Shown: positions 35,849 through 46,043 of the stretch, one piece after another
Layout: the number at the start of each line of letters is the position of its first letter
How positions within the stretch are numbered: position 1 is the stretch's first letter
Assembly (NCBI RefSeq): GCF_900100735.1
Contig: NZ_FNCJ01000011.1
Coordinates: forward strand, 186,001 to 250,000
Direction: 5' to 3'
Length of the DNA: 64,000 bases
Source of the DNA: Paraburkholderia phenazinium
Lineage (GTDB): Bacteria > Pseudomonadota > Gammaproteobacteria > Burkholderiales > Burkholderiaceae
Translations under genes and position numbers: made by a program
The notes under the pieces: model-generated
The model's input: the letters and a program-made list of their open reading frames with translations, nothing else
What the model was told of the DNA's origin: nothing
The model's database searches: none

Positions 35849-36811
35849 CTACTCTTTGATGAACGGGGTTGAGGCTGGAAACTCGGCCCACTCCCATGCG
35901 TCGCGTGCGGCGAGCAGGGCGGCAACGAGCCGGAAATTCATTTCATGACTGGGCCGCAAAGCGGTGACGCGGCCAAGCAACGGCGCACCCGCCAGCGCCA
36001 GGTCGCCCACCAGATCGAGCACCCGGTGCCGCACGAACTCGTCCGGCATGCGCAGGCCGCCGAGCACGCTGTTGCCCACGATCGCAGCGGTACAGGACGG
36101 CCGCGCGCCGCGCAAAATCGGCGTGCCGCGCAGATAGCCCGCCACGATCGCCGGCACCGCCCATTTGACGCGTCCATACGAACGCGACGGGGCAATCTCG
36201 GTAGCGAACGTCTCGGGCGTGATGGCGCCCTCCCAGTGGAGTTCGCCAAAACCCTTCAGGTCGTTGCGCACGCTCATCTCGTAGCGCTCGGACGGTTCCA
36301 CGCTCATGCGGCGGGCCGGGCCTCTGCCCTCGCCGGCCGTCACCGTCAACGGACGCAGCACGCGAATGAAGCGCTTGGCGTCAGGCAGCGCCACGCGGCC
36401 GCAGGCGCGGATGGCCTCGACCCACGGCGCCGCGCTGCCGTCGAGAATAGGCACTTCTTCGGCATCGAGTTCGACGGTTGCATGATCGATCTCGCAGGCA
36501 AGCAGCGACGCCAGCAAATGCTCGACCGTGCGCACGCCGACGCCGTCGGAGTCCTGCAGCATCGTGCAAAGCGGCTGGCCGCGACGCAGTGCCGGATTCA
36601 CAGACAGTTCCGCGAGCACACGCCCGGCCTGCATGCGGCGGAACACGATCCCGCGCGGTTCAGTCGTTAGCTCACCCGCTGGCGTAGCTGCCGGCTCGCC
36701 AGGCAGGATGCGCACCTGCACGCGCCGCCCCGTATGCAATCCGCGCCCGCTCAATTCGAGTGGGCGGGCGAGCGTACCTGCCCCGTTACACCAGCCGGCT
36801 GGTGCGTTCAT
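35849..36811 (-). CDS. wcbS: LpxC-like zinc deacetylase (WcbS-like)
   Basis: A 320-residue LpxC paralogue. ELSGRGLHTGRRVQV and GIVFRR match the LpxC opening. Zinc and catalytic residues are retained: E97-H98 in TVEHLLASL, H262 and D266 in RHRVLDLVGD, and H289 in SHEMN, with the same H262-H289 spacing as E. coli LpxC. So it is probably an active amidase, acting on something other than the lipid A precursor because it sits in a capsule operon. The start overlaps the PKS stop (ATGA). A longer frame reaching 37513 is only an overlap inside the PKS gene. Confidence 0.92.
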   Translation of the reverse strand: MNAPAGWCNGAGTLARPLELSGRGLHTGRRVQVRILPGEPAATPAGELTTEPRGIVFRRMQAGRVLAELSVNPALRRGQPLCTMLQDSDGVGVRTVEHLLASLLACEIDHATVELDAEEVPILDGSAAPWVEAIRACGRVALPDAKRFIRVLRPLTVTAGEGRGPARRMSVEPSERYEMSVRNDLKGFGELHWEGAITPETFATEIAPSRSYGRVKWAVPAIVAGYLRGTPILRGARPSCTAAIVGNSVLGGLRMPDEFVRHRVLDLVGDLALAGAPLLGRVTALRPSHEMNFRLVAALLAARDAWEWAEFPASTPFIKE

Positions 36812-39800
36812 TTGAGCGTCTCCACGGCAGCGGCTCGTGCCTGCGACTCGTTGGCCACTGCCGCGGCGACATCGGCCAGCGCGCCGGCGTCCACGTCGAG
36901 CGCATGTTGTGCAGCGAGCGCGGCAACCTGTGCTTCCATGGCGCCCAGTTGCGAGTCGTCGCAGCTTGCCTGATCGACGATGGATTCGACGATCTTGCGC
37001 GCCAGCGACTGCACCGTTGCGCCTTCGGCGAGCGTCATCACCGAGAGCTTCACTTCGAAGCTCTCCTCGACCGCCATGCCGAGTTCCATGCCCATCAGCG
37101 AGTCCATCCCCATGTCGAGCACGGAACGATCCTTTTCGATCTTCTCGGGCGACATATGCAGAATGCGGGCAATCTGCGCCTGCAAGGTCTCTTCGACGAG
37201 GTGCAGCGCGTCTGCGAGCGGCAACGCAACGATCTGTGTACGCAGTTGCAGGCCGCCGTCGCGTGCCGGTTCGTTCCCGCCGCGCCCGTGCAATTCGGCG
37301 TAGCGGGAGGCTCGCGCCGCCGGCATGCCGCGCGCAATCGCGTTCCAGTCGAGGCGTACGACGGCCTCGCCGGTGCGCATCTCGAGGATCGCGCGTTCGA
37401 GCGCGGCCAGCGCTTCCGCCGACGAGATCGACAGACCGCCGATGCGCGCCTGCAGCGCCTCGCGCGTCTCCGTGTTGCGCGCCAGGAAGCCGACATCGTC
37501 GAGCGGTCCCCACGCCATGTAGGTGCCTGCGAGACCTGCAGCGCGGCGCTGCGCGATCAGCGCTTCGAGGAAGCTGTTGGCGGCCACATAGCTCGCCTGG
37601 CCCGGATTGCCGAGGAAGGTCGTCGCCGAGGAATAGACGACGAAGAAATCCAGCGCGAGATCGCGGGTCGCACGATGCATGTTCCAGCCACCCGCCAGTT
37701 TCGGCGCCAGCACGGCGGCGAAGCGCTCGTCATCGAGGTTGCGCACGAGACCGTCGTCGATCACCATCGCCGAATGCAGCACGCCCTTGAGCGGCGTACC
37801 GCGTGCGGCGATCGTGGCGAGCAGGGTATCGAGCGCGGCGGCATCGTTCACGTCGCAGGCTGCGACATGCACCTGCACGCCGCTCTCGGCACGCCAGCGC
37901 GCGGCCTGCTCGGCCAGTTCCGGCGTCAGCACACCCGAGCGGCTCGCGAGCGTCAGGTGCCGCGCGCCGCGCGTCATCATCCAGCGGGCCGTGGCGAAGC
38001 CCAGCCCACCCGTGCCGCCGACAATCAGATAGGCTGCAGCCGGATCGAGTTGCAGGACCGCAGCCGGCTTGGCGCTGTGCTTCGGCGCCGGTGTGCCGGC
38101 CGGATAGGTCACCAGAATCTTGCCGATCTGGCGCGCCTGCTGCATATGACGGAAGGCTTCTTCGACCCGTTCGGCCGGGAATGCCCGATACGGCAGCGGG
38201 TACAGCACGCCGTCAGCGAACAGTTGCATCACTTCGTCGAAGATCTGCGTGGTCAGCTCGGGCAACACGCTCATCAACTGATCGGCGTCGATGCCGAAGT
38301 AGCTGATGTTGTTGCGGAACGGCCGCAGACCGATGCTGCTGTTTTCGTAGAAATCGCGCTTGCCGAGTTCGAGGAAACGGCCGAACGGACGCAGCGTATC
38401 GATACTGCGCACCATCGCTTCACCGGCGAGCGAGTTGAGCACGATATCGACGCCCGCGCCGCCGGTGCGCTCGCGGATCTCATCGGCAAACGACAGACTG
38501 CGCGAATCGAGCACGTGATCGGCGCCGAGCAGGCGCACGAACTCGCGCTTCTCGCGGCTGCCGGCCGTGGCGAACACTTCGGCGCCCAGATGCAGCGCCA
38601 GCTGGATCGCGGCAATCCCGACGCCGCCTGCACCGCCATGCACCAGCACGCGCTCGCCGCGGCGCAAACGCGCCAGCTCGCACAGTGCGTAGTAGGCGGT
38701 AAAGAAGGTGGTGGGCACGGTCGCCGCTTCTTCGAATGTGAGCCGCTCCGGCTTATGGCCTATCGCCGCAGCCCGCGTGCGGACTCGCGTCGCAAATGAA
38801 GCCGGTGCAAAACCGAGTACCGCGTCACCCGGTGCAAAGCGGTTGACGTCGCGACCTACGCGCACGATCCGCCCGGACAGCTCCATGCCGATGGTGGCGC
38901 CCGCAAAGCCGCTTTCAACCGCCTCGTCCGAGAGCAGCCCCATGGCATACATCACGTCGCGGAAGTTCAGGCCGGTTGCGACCGGCTCGATCTCGACTTC
39001 GTCGGCATCCAGCTCGCGTTCCGGCAGCACGAACCATTCGAGGTTGCGCAGCGACCCGGGGGCCTCGAAGCCCAGCACGACGCCTTCGGTGCGCGCCTGC
39101 AGCGTCGCAGCCGGCGGGCTGCGGCGCTCGGCGCTCGCCGCCGGCAGCATGCGCGGCACGTAGCGGCCGTGTTGCGTGAGCAGCACTTCCTCTTCCGGAT
39201 CGGCGGCCAGCAGTTCCTGCGTCAGGACCTGAGCCGGGTTGTGACAGGCCGGGTCGAGATCGACCAGCCGGCATGCCAGTTCCGGATGTTCATTGGCCAG
39301 CACCCGGCCGAGCCCCCACAAGGTGGCCTGCTCGGGACGCAGCGCTGCCGCATCGGTGAACGGTGTCGCGAGCGGCGCACCGCCACGGGTGACGATCCAC
39401 AGGTTCGGCAAGGTCAGATGCGTGATCGAGCCAAGCGCGCGCACCACACGTGCGAGTGCGAGCGAAGTCTGTCGCTGGGCGAGCATCACATCCGCGCCGT
39501 CGGCATCCGCTAGCAGCGCCTGATCGGGCGCGACGAACACAAGGTGATGCGACAGACCAGGACTCGCAGCGGCGACGGCTTGCAGGCTGTGCGCGTCATC
39601 CAGCGACGCCAGCGTCAGCACGGACGTCTCCTGTCCGGCTGCGAGCAATGCGCCCATCAGCGCGTCGCCGAACGCGCCGGCGCCTTGCGCATGCAGCAGG
39701 GTCCAGTGCGCCGGGGCGCGCTTCGGTGCGGACGGCGCTGTCGATGCCAGTTGGTCTGCGTCGCTCGTCGGCACAATGGCCTGCGCGCCGCCACCCGGCT

Positions 39801-42800
39801 GACGCGCGACCACCAGGGTCGGCGCACCTTCGAGGTCGATACCCTGCTCGGTATGACGGGCGACGCTTTCGAAGCCCGCTTCTTCGAGCAGATGCACGAG
39901 TTCGGCCGGGGCAAGCCAGGACGTCTGCGGCACGCTCGACGCGTCGGCATCGAGATTGAACACGATGTCGGCGAGACGGCTGCGGCGCGCTTCGCTGATA
40001 ACGATCAGTGCACCCGGTGCGAGCCAGCCACGCATGGCGGCCAGCAGCGCACGCGGGTTGGACTGCGCGGCGAGCACGTGACTCGCCACTACGACGTCAT
40101 AACGTGCGCCATCGGCAATGCTGGACAGCCTCGGCTGATCGCCGAATTCGACACAGGCGGTCTGCACCGACGGGTGCTCGCTCGCGTCGAAGCCGCCGAG
40201 CTGTTCGTGGGTACCGGCGATGGTGTAATCGCAACGCGAGACCGCCACATGAACGCCCAGCGGTTGCAGAACCTCGCTATGCGGCGAGTCGAGTTCGAGG
40301 ACCCGCAGGCGCCGCGGCTGATTCCATGCGTCGACGGCCTGCTGCAGGCAAGCGCCCGCCAAGGCGTTGACGTGCGTCCAGCTCGGCGACGCGTCGAAGA
40401 AGTGCTCGACCAGACTGCTGCGTGCGGGCGCCAGGATCTGCGGGCCGCTCACCTCGCCCCGCAAGACCGCCGGCAACGCTGCGCCGCAGTGCGCCAGCAG
40501 CGTCAGCTCGGCGACGTGCGCGGGAGACTGGGCCAGCAAATCGCGCCACAGCTCCTCGAGCGGCGGCAGGCCTGCGCATGCGGTGTCGTCACGCACAAGC
40601 TTTTGACCTTCCCAATGCGCCAGACCGTCTTCCACCAGCATCGCAGCAAGACGCGTCAGCAAAGCCGGATGCGCAGAGGCAGGCAACGTGGGCGCGGCAA
40701 ACGCATCGAGTGCGTCGAGTGCACGCAGCGCGTAGGCGCTCGCGAGCACGTCGAGCAGCGGCAGCATTTCCGTCAGGTGCGCGGTACGGCGTGCGCTGTC
40801 TTCACGTGTCGCGAGCGACGCCACTGCCGCTTCGACGAGTGCCGTCGGCTGCGGCAGCGTTTGCGCATCGAGCTGGTCGGTGCGCGGCTTCGCCTCGACG
40901 ATATAGGCATAGCGCGCCGGGCCGTTCTGACGCCGGCCCATCAGGTCGACGCGACGGAAGCGGCAAGCGGAAAGGCGCGCCACGATGCGGCCTTGCGCAT
41001 CGACGAACTCGAACGACGCCACCACCGAATGCGGATTGCGCCGCTCGATGCGCGCCAGCACATAGCGAATCGAGTCGCCGCGCAGATAGTCGATACGGCC
41101 CAGTTGCACCGGCACATAGGCGGCGCGATCCGCGCCGGCTTGCGCGTGTTCCGGGGCAAGCAAGGCGAACAGCGGATGGAAGCCGCTGTCCATCAGCGCC
41201 GGATGCAATACATAAGCCGCCAGCGCTTCTGGCGATCGGGCGAGTGCCTCGGGAATCGCCACTTCCGCTAGCGCGGCATCGTCCGCCATGCGCACCGAGC
41301 GCACCCAGCGGAACGCCGGGCCGTAGCTCAGGCCGATCGCCGCTGTGCTCGCGTAGAGCGTCTCGCCCGCCATGGCCGGCTGGGCCAGCAGGCGTTCGAA
41401 TGATGCGGCCGGCACGAGCGACGTGTCGTTCAGCACACAACCGCTCGCCAGCAGACGACCGGTCACGTTCAGCGACCACGGCTCATCCGTCATACGGTCG
41501 CGTGTTTCGATCGTGAAGCTCGCGGTGCGCGGATCGACGCTGAAGCGGAACAGTTTGGCATGCTGCGGCGCGAACACCACAGGCAGGCGGATTTCGAGGT
41601 TCTCCAGCGCGACGGCTTCGGTGCCGAAGTGCACGCGAGCGGCCGCCAGCGCCATCTCGACATAGCCCGCACCGGGGAATGCCACCCCGCCGTCGACCAC
41701 GTGATCGGCGAGCATGGGGAGTTTGAGCGGGTCCAACTGGTTTTCCCACGCGAGCGTATGTTCGCGCAGGCGATAGCCGAGCAGCGGATGCTCGCGCGTG
41801 CGATTGACGAGGTTGTACGCTTCGGCGGTCGGCCCGAGCCAGTAGCGCTCACGCTGCCAGGGGTAGGCCGGCAGCGTCACCTGCGCGGCGCCGGCCACGG
41901 CGGGCGCGAAGCGTTCGAGATCGACCCGTGCGCCATTGGCGATGGCGGCAAAGATCGCGTGATGCAACATCTGCGCGCTATCGTGATGACGCTTGAGCGT
42001 CGGCAGCGAGCGGCCGGTGACTTTCGCGTGATCGAGCGTCTGCTTGACGTAGGTGCGCAGAATCGAGTGCGGACCGACTTCGAGGAAGAGCCGCACACCG
42101 TCCTCAATCAGATGAGCGACCGCGTCGCCGAAGCGCACCGGCTCGCGAATGTTGCGCCACCAGTAGTGACTATCGAGGGCCGTGCCCTGCAGGTCGGCGC
42201 CCGTTACCGTCGAGACGAAGCGGTGCGCGCCGGCCTGCGGCGCCAGCTCATGCAGACCGTCCAGCACAGCAGGCTGGATGCGGTCCATCTGACTGCTATG
42301 GAAGGCGTAATCCAGATCGAGCATCTGGAAGAACTGGCCGGTTTCACGCAACGACGCTTCGATGACCTGCAGCGCCGCCAAGGACCCCGCCAGCGTGACC
42401 GACTGCGGACTATTGACGCCGGCGATCTCGACCGCGCCGCCGACATTCAATTGCGCAATCAGCGCGGCCATCGCCGCTTCACCGAGGCCGGCCGCAGCCA
42501 TGCGACCCGTGCCGCGCGTGAGCGCCTGGGCACGGCTGCGAATCTTGATGACGCGCACGGCCTGCGTCAGCGACAGCGCGCCAGCCGCCCACGCAGCGGC
42601 GACCTCGCCGACGCTGTGGCCGAGACACGCGTCATACGGCACACCACGCGCCTCGATGACGCGCGTCACGCCGACCTGAATCGCGAACAGCAGCGGCTGC
42701 GAATGCTCGGTGGCCTCGAGCCACTCGGCGCTGACGCCAGCACGCAGCACGTCGACCAGCGACGGACTGCCGTCGGCGCACCACAAGGCATCGACCTCAT

Positions 42801-44511
42801 CGAGCGCGGCACGGAAGACCGGTTCCTGGGCGAGCAGTTGCTGGCCCATGCCAGCCCATTGGGAGCCGTTCCCTGAAAACACCAGCGCCAGTCGCGCATC
42901 GTCACCGGGCGCCTGACCCTGCACGAGCGCGGGCAGCGTCACGTCGTCGCTGGGGGCGGCAAGCGCAGTCAGTGCGGCACGAGCTTCCGCGTCGTTCGCC
43001 GGTGCGATGATCGCCCGGTGGTCGAGCCATTGACGGTGGCGTGCCGAACGGACCGCAAGCGCGTCCCATGACGCGCCGTCTTCGAGCTTGCGCAAATAGA
43101 GTGCCGCTAGCTCCGGCAACGCGGCAGCCGAGCGCCCGCTCAGGACGAGCGGCGCCAAAGGCGCGTCAGTGGCAGCGCCACTATCGGTCGTACGAGGGCT
43201 TGCGGCCGACGTCGTCTGCGCCGGTGCTTCCAGCAGCACGACGTGGGCGTTCGTCCCGCCAAAGCCGAACGAATTCACGCCGATGGCAAGCGGTTCGTCC
43301 CCCGCAGCGAGCGGCGTGAAGCGGTCGACCACACGCAGGTTGCCACCCGCAAAATCGATCTCGGGATTCGGCGTCTTGAAGTGCAGGGTTCTCGGCACCG
43401 CGCGATGCTTCAGGCACAGCACCGCCTTCAACAAGCCGGCCATACCGGAAGCCGTTTCGAGGTGACCGAGGTTGGTCTTCACCGAACCGATCAGAAGCGG
43501 CCGGTCGGCCGAGCGCCCCGCCGCTGCCACTTCCATCAACGCACGCGCCTCGATCGGGTCGCCTACGGCGGTACCCGTGCCGTGCGCTTCCAGGTAGGCG
43601 AGCGAACGCGGATCGACCCCGGCACGCTCATACACGCTCTTGAGCAAGGCAGCCTGGGTGGCTGCGCCTGGCACGCTGATGCCGCCCTGCGAATAACCAT
43701 CCGAATTGACGCCAGAGCCCGCGATCACAGCATGGATCGTGTCGCCGTCCGCCAAGGCGCGCTCGAGCGGCTTCAGCAGCACCAGCGCGCCGCCTTCGGC
43801 ACGCACGTAGCCGTCGCCGGCTGCATCGAACGCCCGGCAGCGGCCGGTCGGCGAAAGCATCGAGGCCTTCGAGAAAGTCACAAAGCCGAACGGATGCATC
43901 AGCAGATTGACGCCACCGGCCAGCGCGACTTCCGCGTCGCCTGCCTGCAGCGCCTGACAAGCCTGATGCAAAGCGACCAGCGACGACGAGCACGCGGTAT
44001 CCACCGACATGCTCGGTCCGCGCAAGTCGAACAGATACGACAGGCGATTGGAGGCAATGCTCAGCGTGTTGCCGGTGGCCGAATACGGATCGACGGTCGC
44101 GATGTCGTCCATGCTGCGATAGCCGTAGTCCGGACTCGCTACACCGACATAGACACCGCAATTGCGGCCTTCCATATCGCGCGGACGCAAGCCTGCGTCC
44201 TCGAAGGTTTCCCACGCCAGCTCCAGCAGCAAGCGCTGCTGCGGGTCCATCTGCTGCGCTTCGCGCGGCGAGATGCCGAAGAAGGCGGCATCGAAACCCG
44301 CCACATCCTCGAGCACGCCCGCAGAGAACGTATAGCTCTTGCCCGGCTCGCGCTTCGACGGATGCTGATAGAACTCCGTGCCGAAGCGATCAGGCGGCAC
44401 CTGCGTGACTGCATCCTTTTCTTCACGCAGCAAGGTCCAGAAATCGTCCGGTCCATTGACGCGGCCAGGGAAGCGACACGCCATCCCCACTATTGCAATC
44501 GGTTTGGTCAT
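36808..44511 (-). CDS. wcbR: Type I highly reducing polyketide synthase (WcbR-like)
   Basis: A 2567-residue single-module PKS. KS 1-430 (DTACSSS, Cys174; EAHGTGT, His310; KTNLGH, His350). AT 540-830 (GHSVGE, Ser633; YAFH suggests malonyl). DH 905-1190 (HVVDGGVAFPGAG, His937; HPALMDSGFH, Asp1108). A methyltransferase-like segment about 1370-1570 has a ruined SAM loop (LELDSPHSE). ER 1805-2135 (VLVHGGAGGVG). KR 2155-2350 (IVGGTGGLG; SYVAAN, Tyr2308). ACP 2440-2510 (GMDSLMGME, Ser2471). There is no thioesterase. All reducing domains look intact, so a saturated chain is expected, released by another enzyme such as WcbT. It overlaps the genes on both sides by four bases. Confidence 0.97.
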   Translation of the reverse strand: MTKPIAIVGMACRFPGRVNGPDDFWTLLREEKDAVTQVPPDRFGTEFYQHPSKREPGKSYTFSAGVLEDVAGFDAAFFGISPREAQQMDPQQRLLLELAWETFEDAGLRPRDMEGRNCGVYVGVASPDYGYRSMDDIATVDPYSATGNTLSIASNRLSYLFDLRGPSMSVDTACSSSLVALHQACQALQAGDAEVALAGGVNLLMHPFGFVTFSKASMLSPTGRCRAFDAAGDGYVRAEGGALVLLKPLERALADGDTIHAVIAGSGVNSDGYSQGGISVPGAATQAALLKSVYERAGVDPRSLAYLEAHGTGTAVGDPIEARALMEVAAAGRSADRPLLIGSVKTNLGHLETASGMAGLLKAVLCLKHRAVPRTLHFKTPNPEIDFAGGNLRVVDRFTPLAAGDEPLAIGVNSFGFGGTNAHVVLLEAPAQTTSAASPRTTDSGAATDAPLAPLVLSGRSAAALPELAALYLRKLEDGASWDALAVRSARHRQWLDHRAIIAPANDAEARAALTALAAPSDDVTLPALVQGQAPGDDARLALVFSGNGSQWAGMGQQLLAQEPVFRAALDEVDALWCADGSPSLVDVLRAGVSAEWLEATEHSQPLLFAIQVGVTRVIEARGVPYDACLGHSVGEVAAAWAAGALSLTQAVRVIKIRSRAQALTRGTGRMAAAGLGEAAMAALIAQLNVGGAVEIAGVNSPQSVTLAGSLAALQVIEASLRETGQFFQMLDLDYAFHSSQMDRIQPAVLDGLHELAPQAGAHRFVSTVTGADLQGTALDSHYWWRNIREPVRFGDAVAHLIEDGVRLFLEVGPHSILRTYVKQTLDHAKVTGRSLPTLKRHHDSAQMLHHAIFAAIANGARVDLERFAPAVAGAAQVTLPAYPWQRERYWLGPTAEAYNLVNRTREHPLLGYRLREHTLAWENQLDPLKLPMLADHVVDGGVAFPGAGYVEMALAAARVHFGTEAVALENLEIRLPVVFAPQHAKLFRFSVDPRTASFTIETRDRMTDEPWSLNVTGRLLASGCVLNDTSLVPAASFERLLAQPAMAGETLYASTAAIGLSYGPAFRWVRSVRMADDAALAEVAIPEALARSPEALAAYVLHPALMDSGFHPLFALLAPEHAQAGADRAAYVPVQLGRIDYLRGDSIRYVLARIERRNPHSVVASFEFVDAQGRIVARLSACRFRRVDLMGRRQNGPARYAYIVEAKPRTDQLDAQTLPQPTALVEAAVASLATREDSARRTAHLTEMLPLLDVLASAYALRALDALDAFAAPTLPASAHPALLTRLAAMLVEDGLAHWEGQKLVRDDTACAGLPPLEELWRDLLAQSPAHVAELTLLAHCGAALPAVLRGEVSGPQILAPARSSLVEHFFDASPSWTHVNALAGACLQQAVDAWNQPRRLRVLELDSPHSEVLQPLGVHVAVSRCDYTIAGTHEQLGGFDASEHPSVQTACVEFGDQPRLSSIADGARYDVVVASHVLAAQSNPRALLAAMRGWLAPGALIVISEARRSRLADIVFNLDADASSVPQTSWLAPAELVHLLEEAGFESVARHTEQGIDLEGAPTLVVARQPGGGAQAIVPTSDADQLASTAPSAPKRAPAHWTLLHAQGAGAFGDALMGALLAAGQETSVLTLASLDDAHSLQAVAAASPGLSHHLVFVAPDQALLADADGADVMLAQRQTSLALARVVRALGSITHLTLPNLWIVTRGGAPLATPFTDAAALRPEQATLWGLGRVLANEHPELACRLVDLDPACHNPAQVLTQELLAADPEEEVLLTQHGRYVPRMLPAASAERRSPPAATLQARTEGVVLGFEAPGSLRNLEWFVLPERELDADEVEIEPVATGLNFRDVMYAMGLLSDEAVESGFAGATIGMELSGRIVRVGRDVNRFAPGDAVLGFAPASFATRVRTRAAAIGHKPERLTFEEAATVPTTFFTAYYALCELARLRRGERVLVHGGAGGVGIAAIQLALHLGAEVFATAGSREKREFVRLLGADHVLDSRSLSFADEIRERTGGAGVDIVLNSLAGEAMVRSIDTLRPFGRFLELGKRDFYENSSIGLRPFRNNISYFGIDADQLMSVLPELTTQIFDEVMQLFADGVLYPLPYRAFPAERVEEAFRHMQQARQIGKILVTYPAGTPAPKHSAKPAAVLQLDPAAAYLIVGGTGGLGFATARWMMTRGARHLTLASRSGVLTPELAEQAARWRAESGVQVHVAACDVNDAAALDTLLATIAARGTPLKGVLHSAMVIDDGLVRNLDDERFAAVLAPKLAGGWNMHRATRDLALDFFVVYSSATTFLGNPGQASYVAANSFLEALIAQRRAAGLAGTYMAWGPLDDVGFLARNTETREALQARIGGLSISSAEALAALERAILEMRTGEAVVRLDWNAIARGMPAARASRYAELHGRGGNEPARDGGLQLRTQIVALPLADALHLVEETLQAQIARILHMSPEKIEKDRSVLDMGMDSLMGMELGMAVEESFEVKLSVMTLAEGATVQSLARKIVESIVDQASCDDSQLGAMEAQVAALAAQHALDVDAGALADVAAAVANESQARAAAVETLK

Positions 44512-46043
44512 CGTTGTTTAGTCGTGTGCAACGTGCCCGCCGAAGTCTCGCTCAAACCGCCCGCTTCGATAGCTCGAAGCAACGCGGCGCCGAGTGCTTC
44601 GACGCGCTGATTTTGCTGCCTGGCGGGTGTTTCACCGAAATTCCGCCAGATAAAGTAGTCGCTTCGGGCAGGCTCGCCGCCCAGCTTCGCGAACACCTGC
44701 GGCAAAGCCGGCACGTGATCGCCATAAAAACACAGCACCGTGTCACGCCGCCGCTTGCGCAGATAGGCAAGCAGCGTCGCGATCATCGCGTCCGCGTTGG
44801 CAAGGTGTCTTAAGTAAGCGGTCAGGTCGCGCCATGGCGCGGCGTCGCCGTGCGGATGGAATGCCGCGCCCTCACCCGCTGCGACCGCTTCGAGATGCAA
44901 GGGGCCATGGTTTTCCATGGTCATCGCGAAGATGAAGGCCGGCTTGTCGCGCGGCGCATCGAGTTCGCGGATGATGGCGTCGGCGACCGCCGCATCGGCC
45001 ACATAGGGACCCACGCGCGGCGCGCCGGCGAACGACGCAATGTCGAGAAAGCGGTCGAGATGCAATAGGCGAAACACGCGCTCGCGGCCGAAAAAATCCG
45101 CGTAGTACGGGTGAATCGCGAGCGTCTGATAGCCTGCGCGCCGGAACCACGATGCCAGCGACGAGCAGGCGTGACGCACAAAGGCATACGGGTAGAAGCG
45201 CGCGTAACCGAGCCGCGACTCCGACAAGCCCGTCAGCATGGCGAACTCAGTGCGCATGGTGTTGGCGCCCCACGCCGGCACGCTCAGCTCACCGTACTCG
45301 AACGACTCGCACGTTGCCACATCGAAATGCGTGAGGATCGAAGGCGTGATCGAGCCATCCACCCGGCGCGCGTCGAAAAACGACTCGCTTTGAATCACGA
45401 TCACGTCGGGATGCGACGAGGGCGCGCCGTTTGCGAACGGACCGTCTTCCAGCGCGCGACGGAAGGCTCGCAACGTGGCCGGTTGCAAACCGTTCAACAG
45501 ATACGCGACGAACACCGCGAAGAAGCCGTGACGCTGCTGGTCTTCGACCGGGTTCAGCGAAAGCGGCAAGCGTGCGGCGAGCAGATAGGCCGCAGACAGA
45601 CAGACAAGCGCCGCGAGACTTGCGGCCGCGAGCGGACGCGAGGCGAGCGGCGTATCGAGCAAAAAGCCACCGACCAGAAAAGCCACGCCAACGACGATCG
45701 CGACGACCGTGGCCGGGCTCAGGAACGGCAGATAGAGACGTGGATGCGCAAAGAGCTGGCTGAAGAGGCTCAGATCGGTGAAGACGAATGGCTCGCGCAA
45801 CGACGCGTATTTGGCGTTGCTGACACCGGCCATCAGGGCGACGAGAGCGAGCGCGACGAATTCGGAGAACAGGACGCGGCCGCTAGCCAGCAACATGCAC
45901 AGGCACAGGAAGATCACACCAAGCGCATGCAGCGCAAGCGCGGCCAGAGGGCGGCGCAATGCCGCGCGCGGGGTGGCCAGCGCGTCGGGCGCCAGCGCGA
46001 GGCCCGCGGTCGCGGCCAGACTCAGTGCAAGCGCGCCCGTCAA
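44508..46043 (-). CDS. wcbQ: LTA-synthase/phosphoethanolamine-transferase-like membrane sulfatase-fold protein (WcbQ-like)
   Basis: A 511-residue protein. The first 190 residues contain about five hydrophobic segments; the remaining periplasmic domain is of the alkaline-phosphatase superfamily (DVIVIQSESFFDARR, GANTMRTEFAMLTGL with a likely Thr nucleophile, ENHGPLH, CFYGDHVPALPQ). Relatives move phosphoglycerol or phosphoethanolamine between lipids and glycans. The TTG start follows directly on the wcbP stop and has a GAGGAG site six bases upstream. In this locus it may decorate the lipid anchor or the glycan. Confidence 0.9.
   Translation of the reverse strand: MTGALALSLAATAGLALAPDALATPRAALRRPLAALALHALGVIFLCLCMLLASGRVLFSEFVALALVALMAGVSNAKYASLREPFVFTDLSLFSQLFAHPRLYLPFLSPATVVAIVVGVAFLVGGFLLDTPLASRPLAAASLAALVCLSAAYLLAARLPLSLNPVEDQQRHGFFAVFVAYLLNGLQPATLRAFRRALEDGPFANGAPSSHPDVIVIQSESFFDARRVDGSITPSILTHFDVATCESFEYGELSVPAWGANTMRTEFAMLTGLSESRLGYARFYPYAFVRHACSSLASWFRRAGYQTLAIHPYYADFFGRERVFRLLHLDRFLDIASFAGAPRVGPYVADAAVADAIIRELDAPRDKPAFIFAMTMENHGPLHLEAVAAGEGAAFHPHGDAAPWRDLTAYLRHLANADAMIATLLAYLRKRRRDTVLCFYGDHVPALPQVFAKLGGEPARSDYFIWRNFGETPARQQNQRVEALGAALLRAIEAGGLSETSAGTLHTTKQR

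Noticed and set aside
36812..37513. Extended reading of the LpxC-like gene into the PKS gene
   Set aside because: The extension is antisense-free but out of frame with PKS and Arg-rich; LpxC homology begins just after the ATGA overlap start at 36811.
36760..38799. 679-codon open frame on the plus strand opposite the PKS gene
   Set aside because: Antisense to a PKS with intact motifs; long antisense frames are usual in GC-rich genes and the translation is Arg/His-rich without any recognised domain.
39544..42876. Two long plus-strand frames opposite the PKS gene
   Set aside because: Same reason: shadow frames of a real GC-rich gene.
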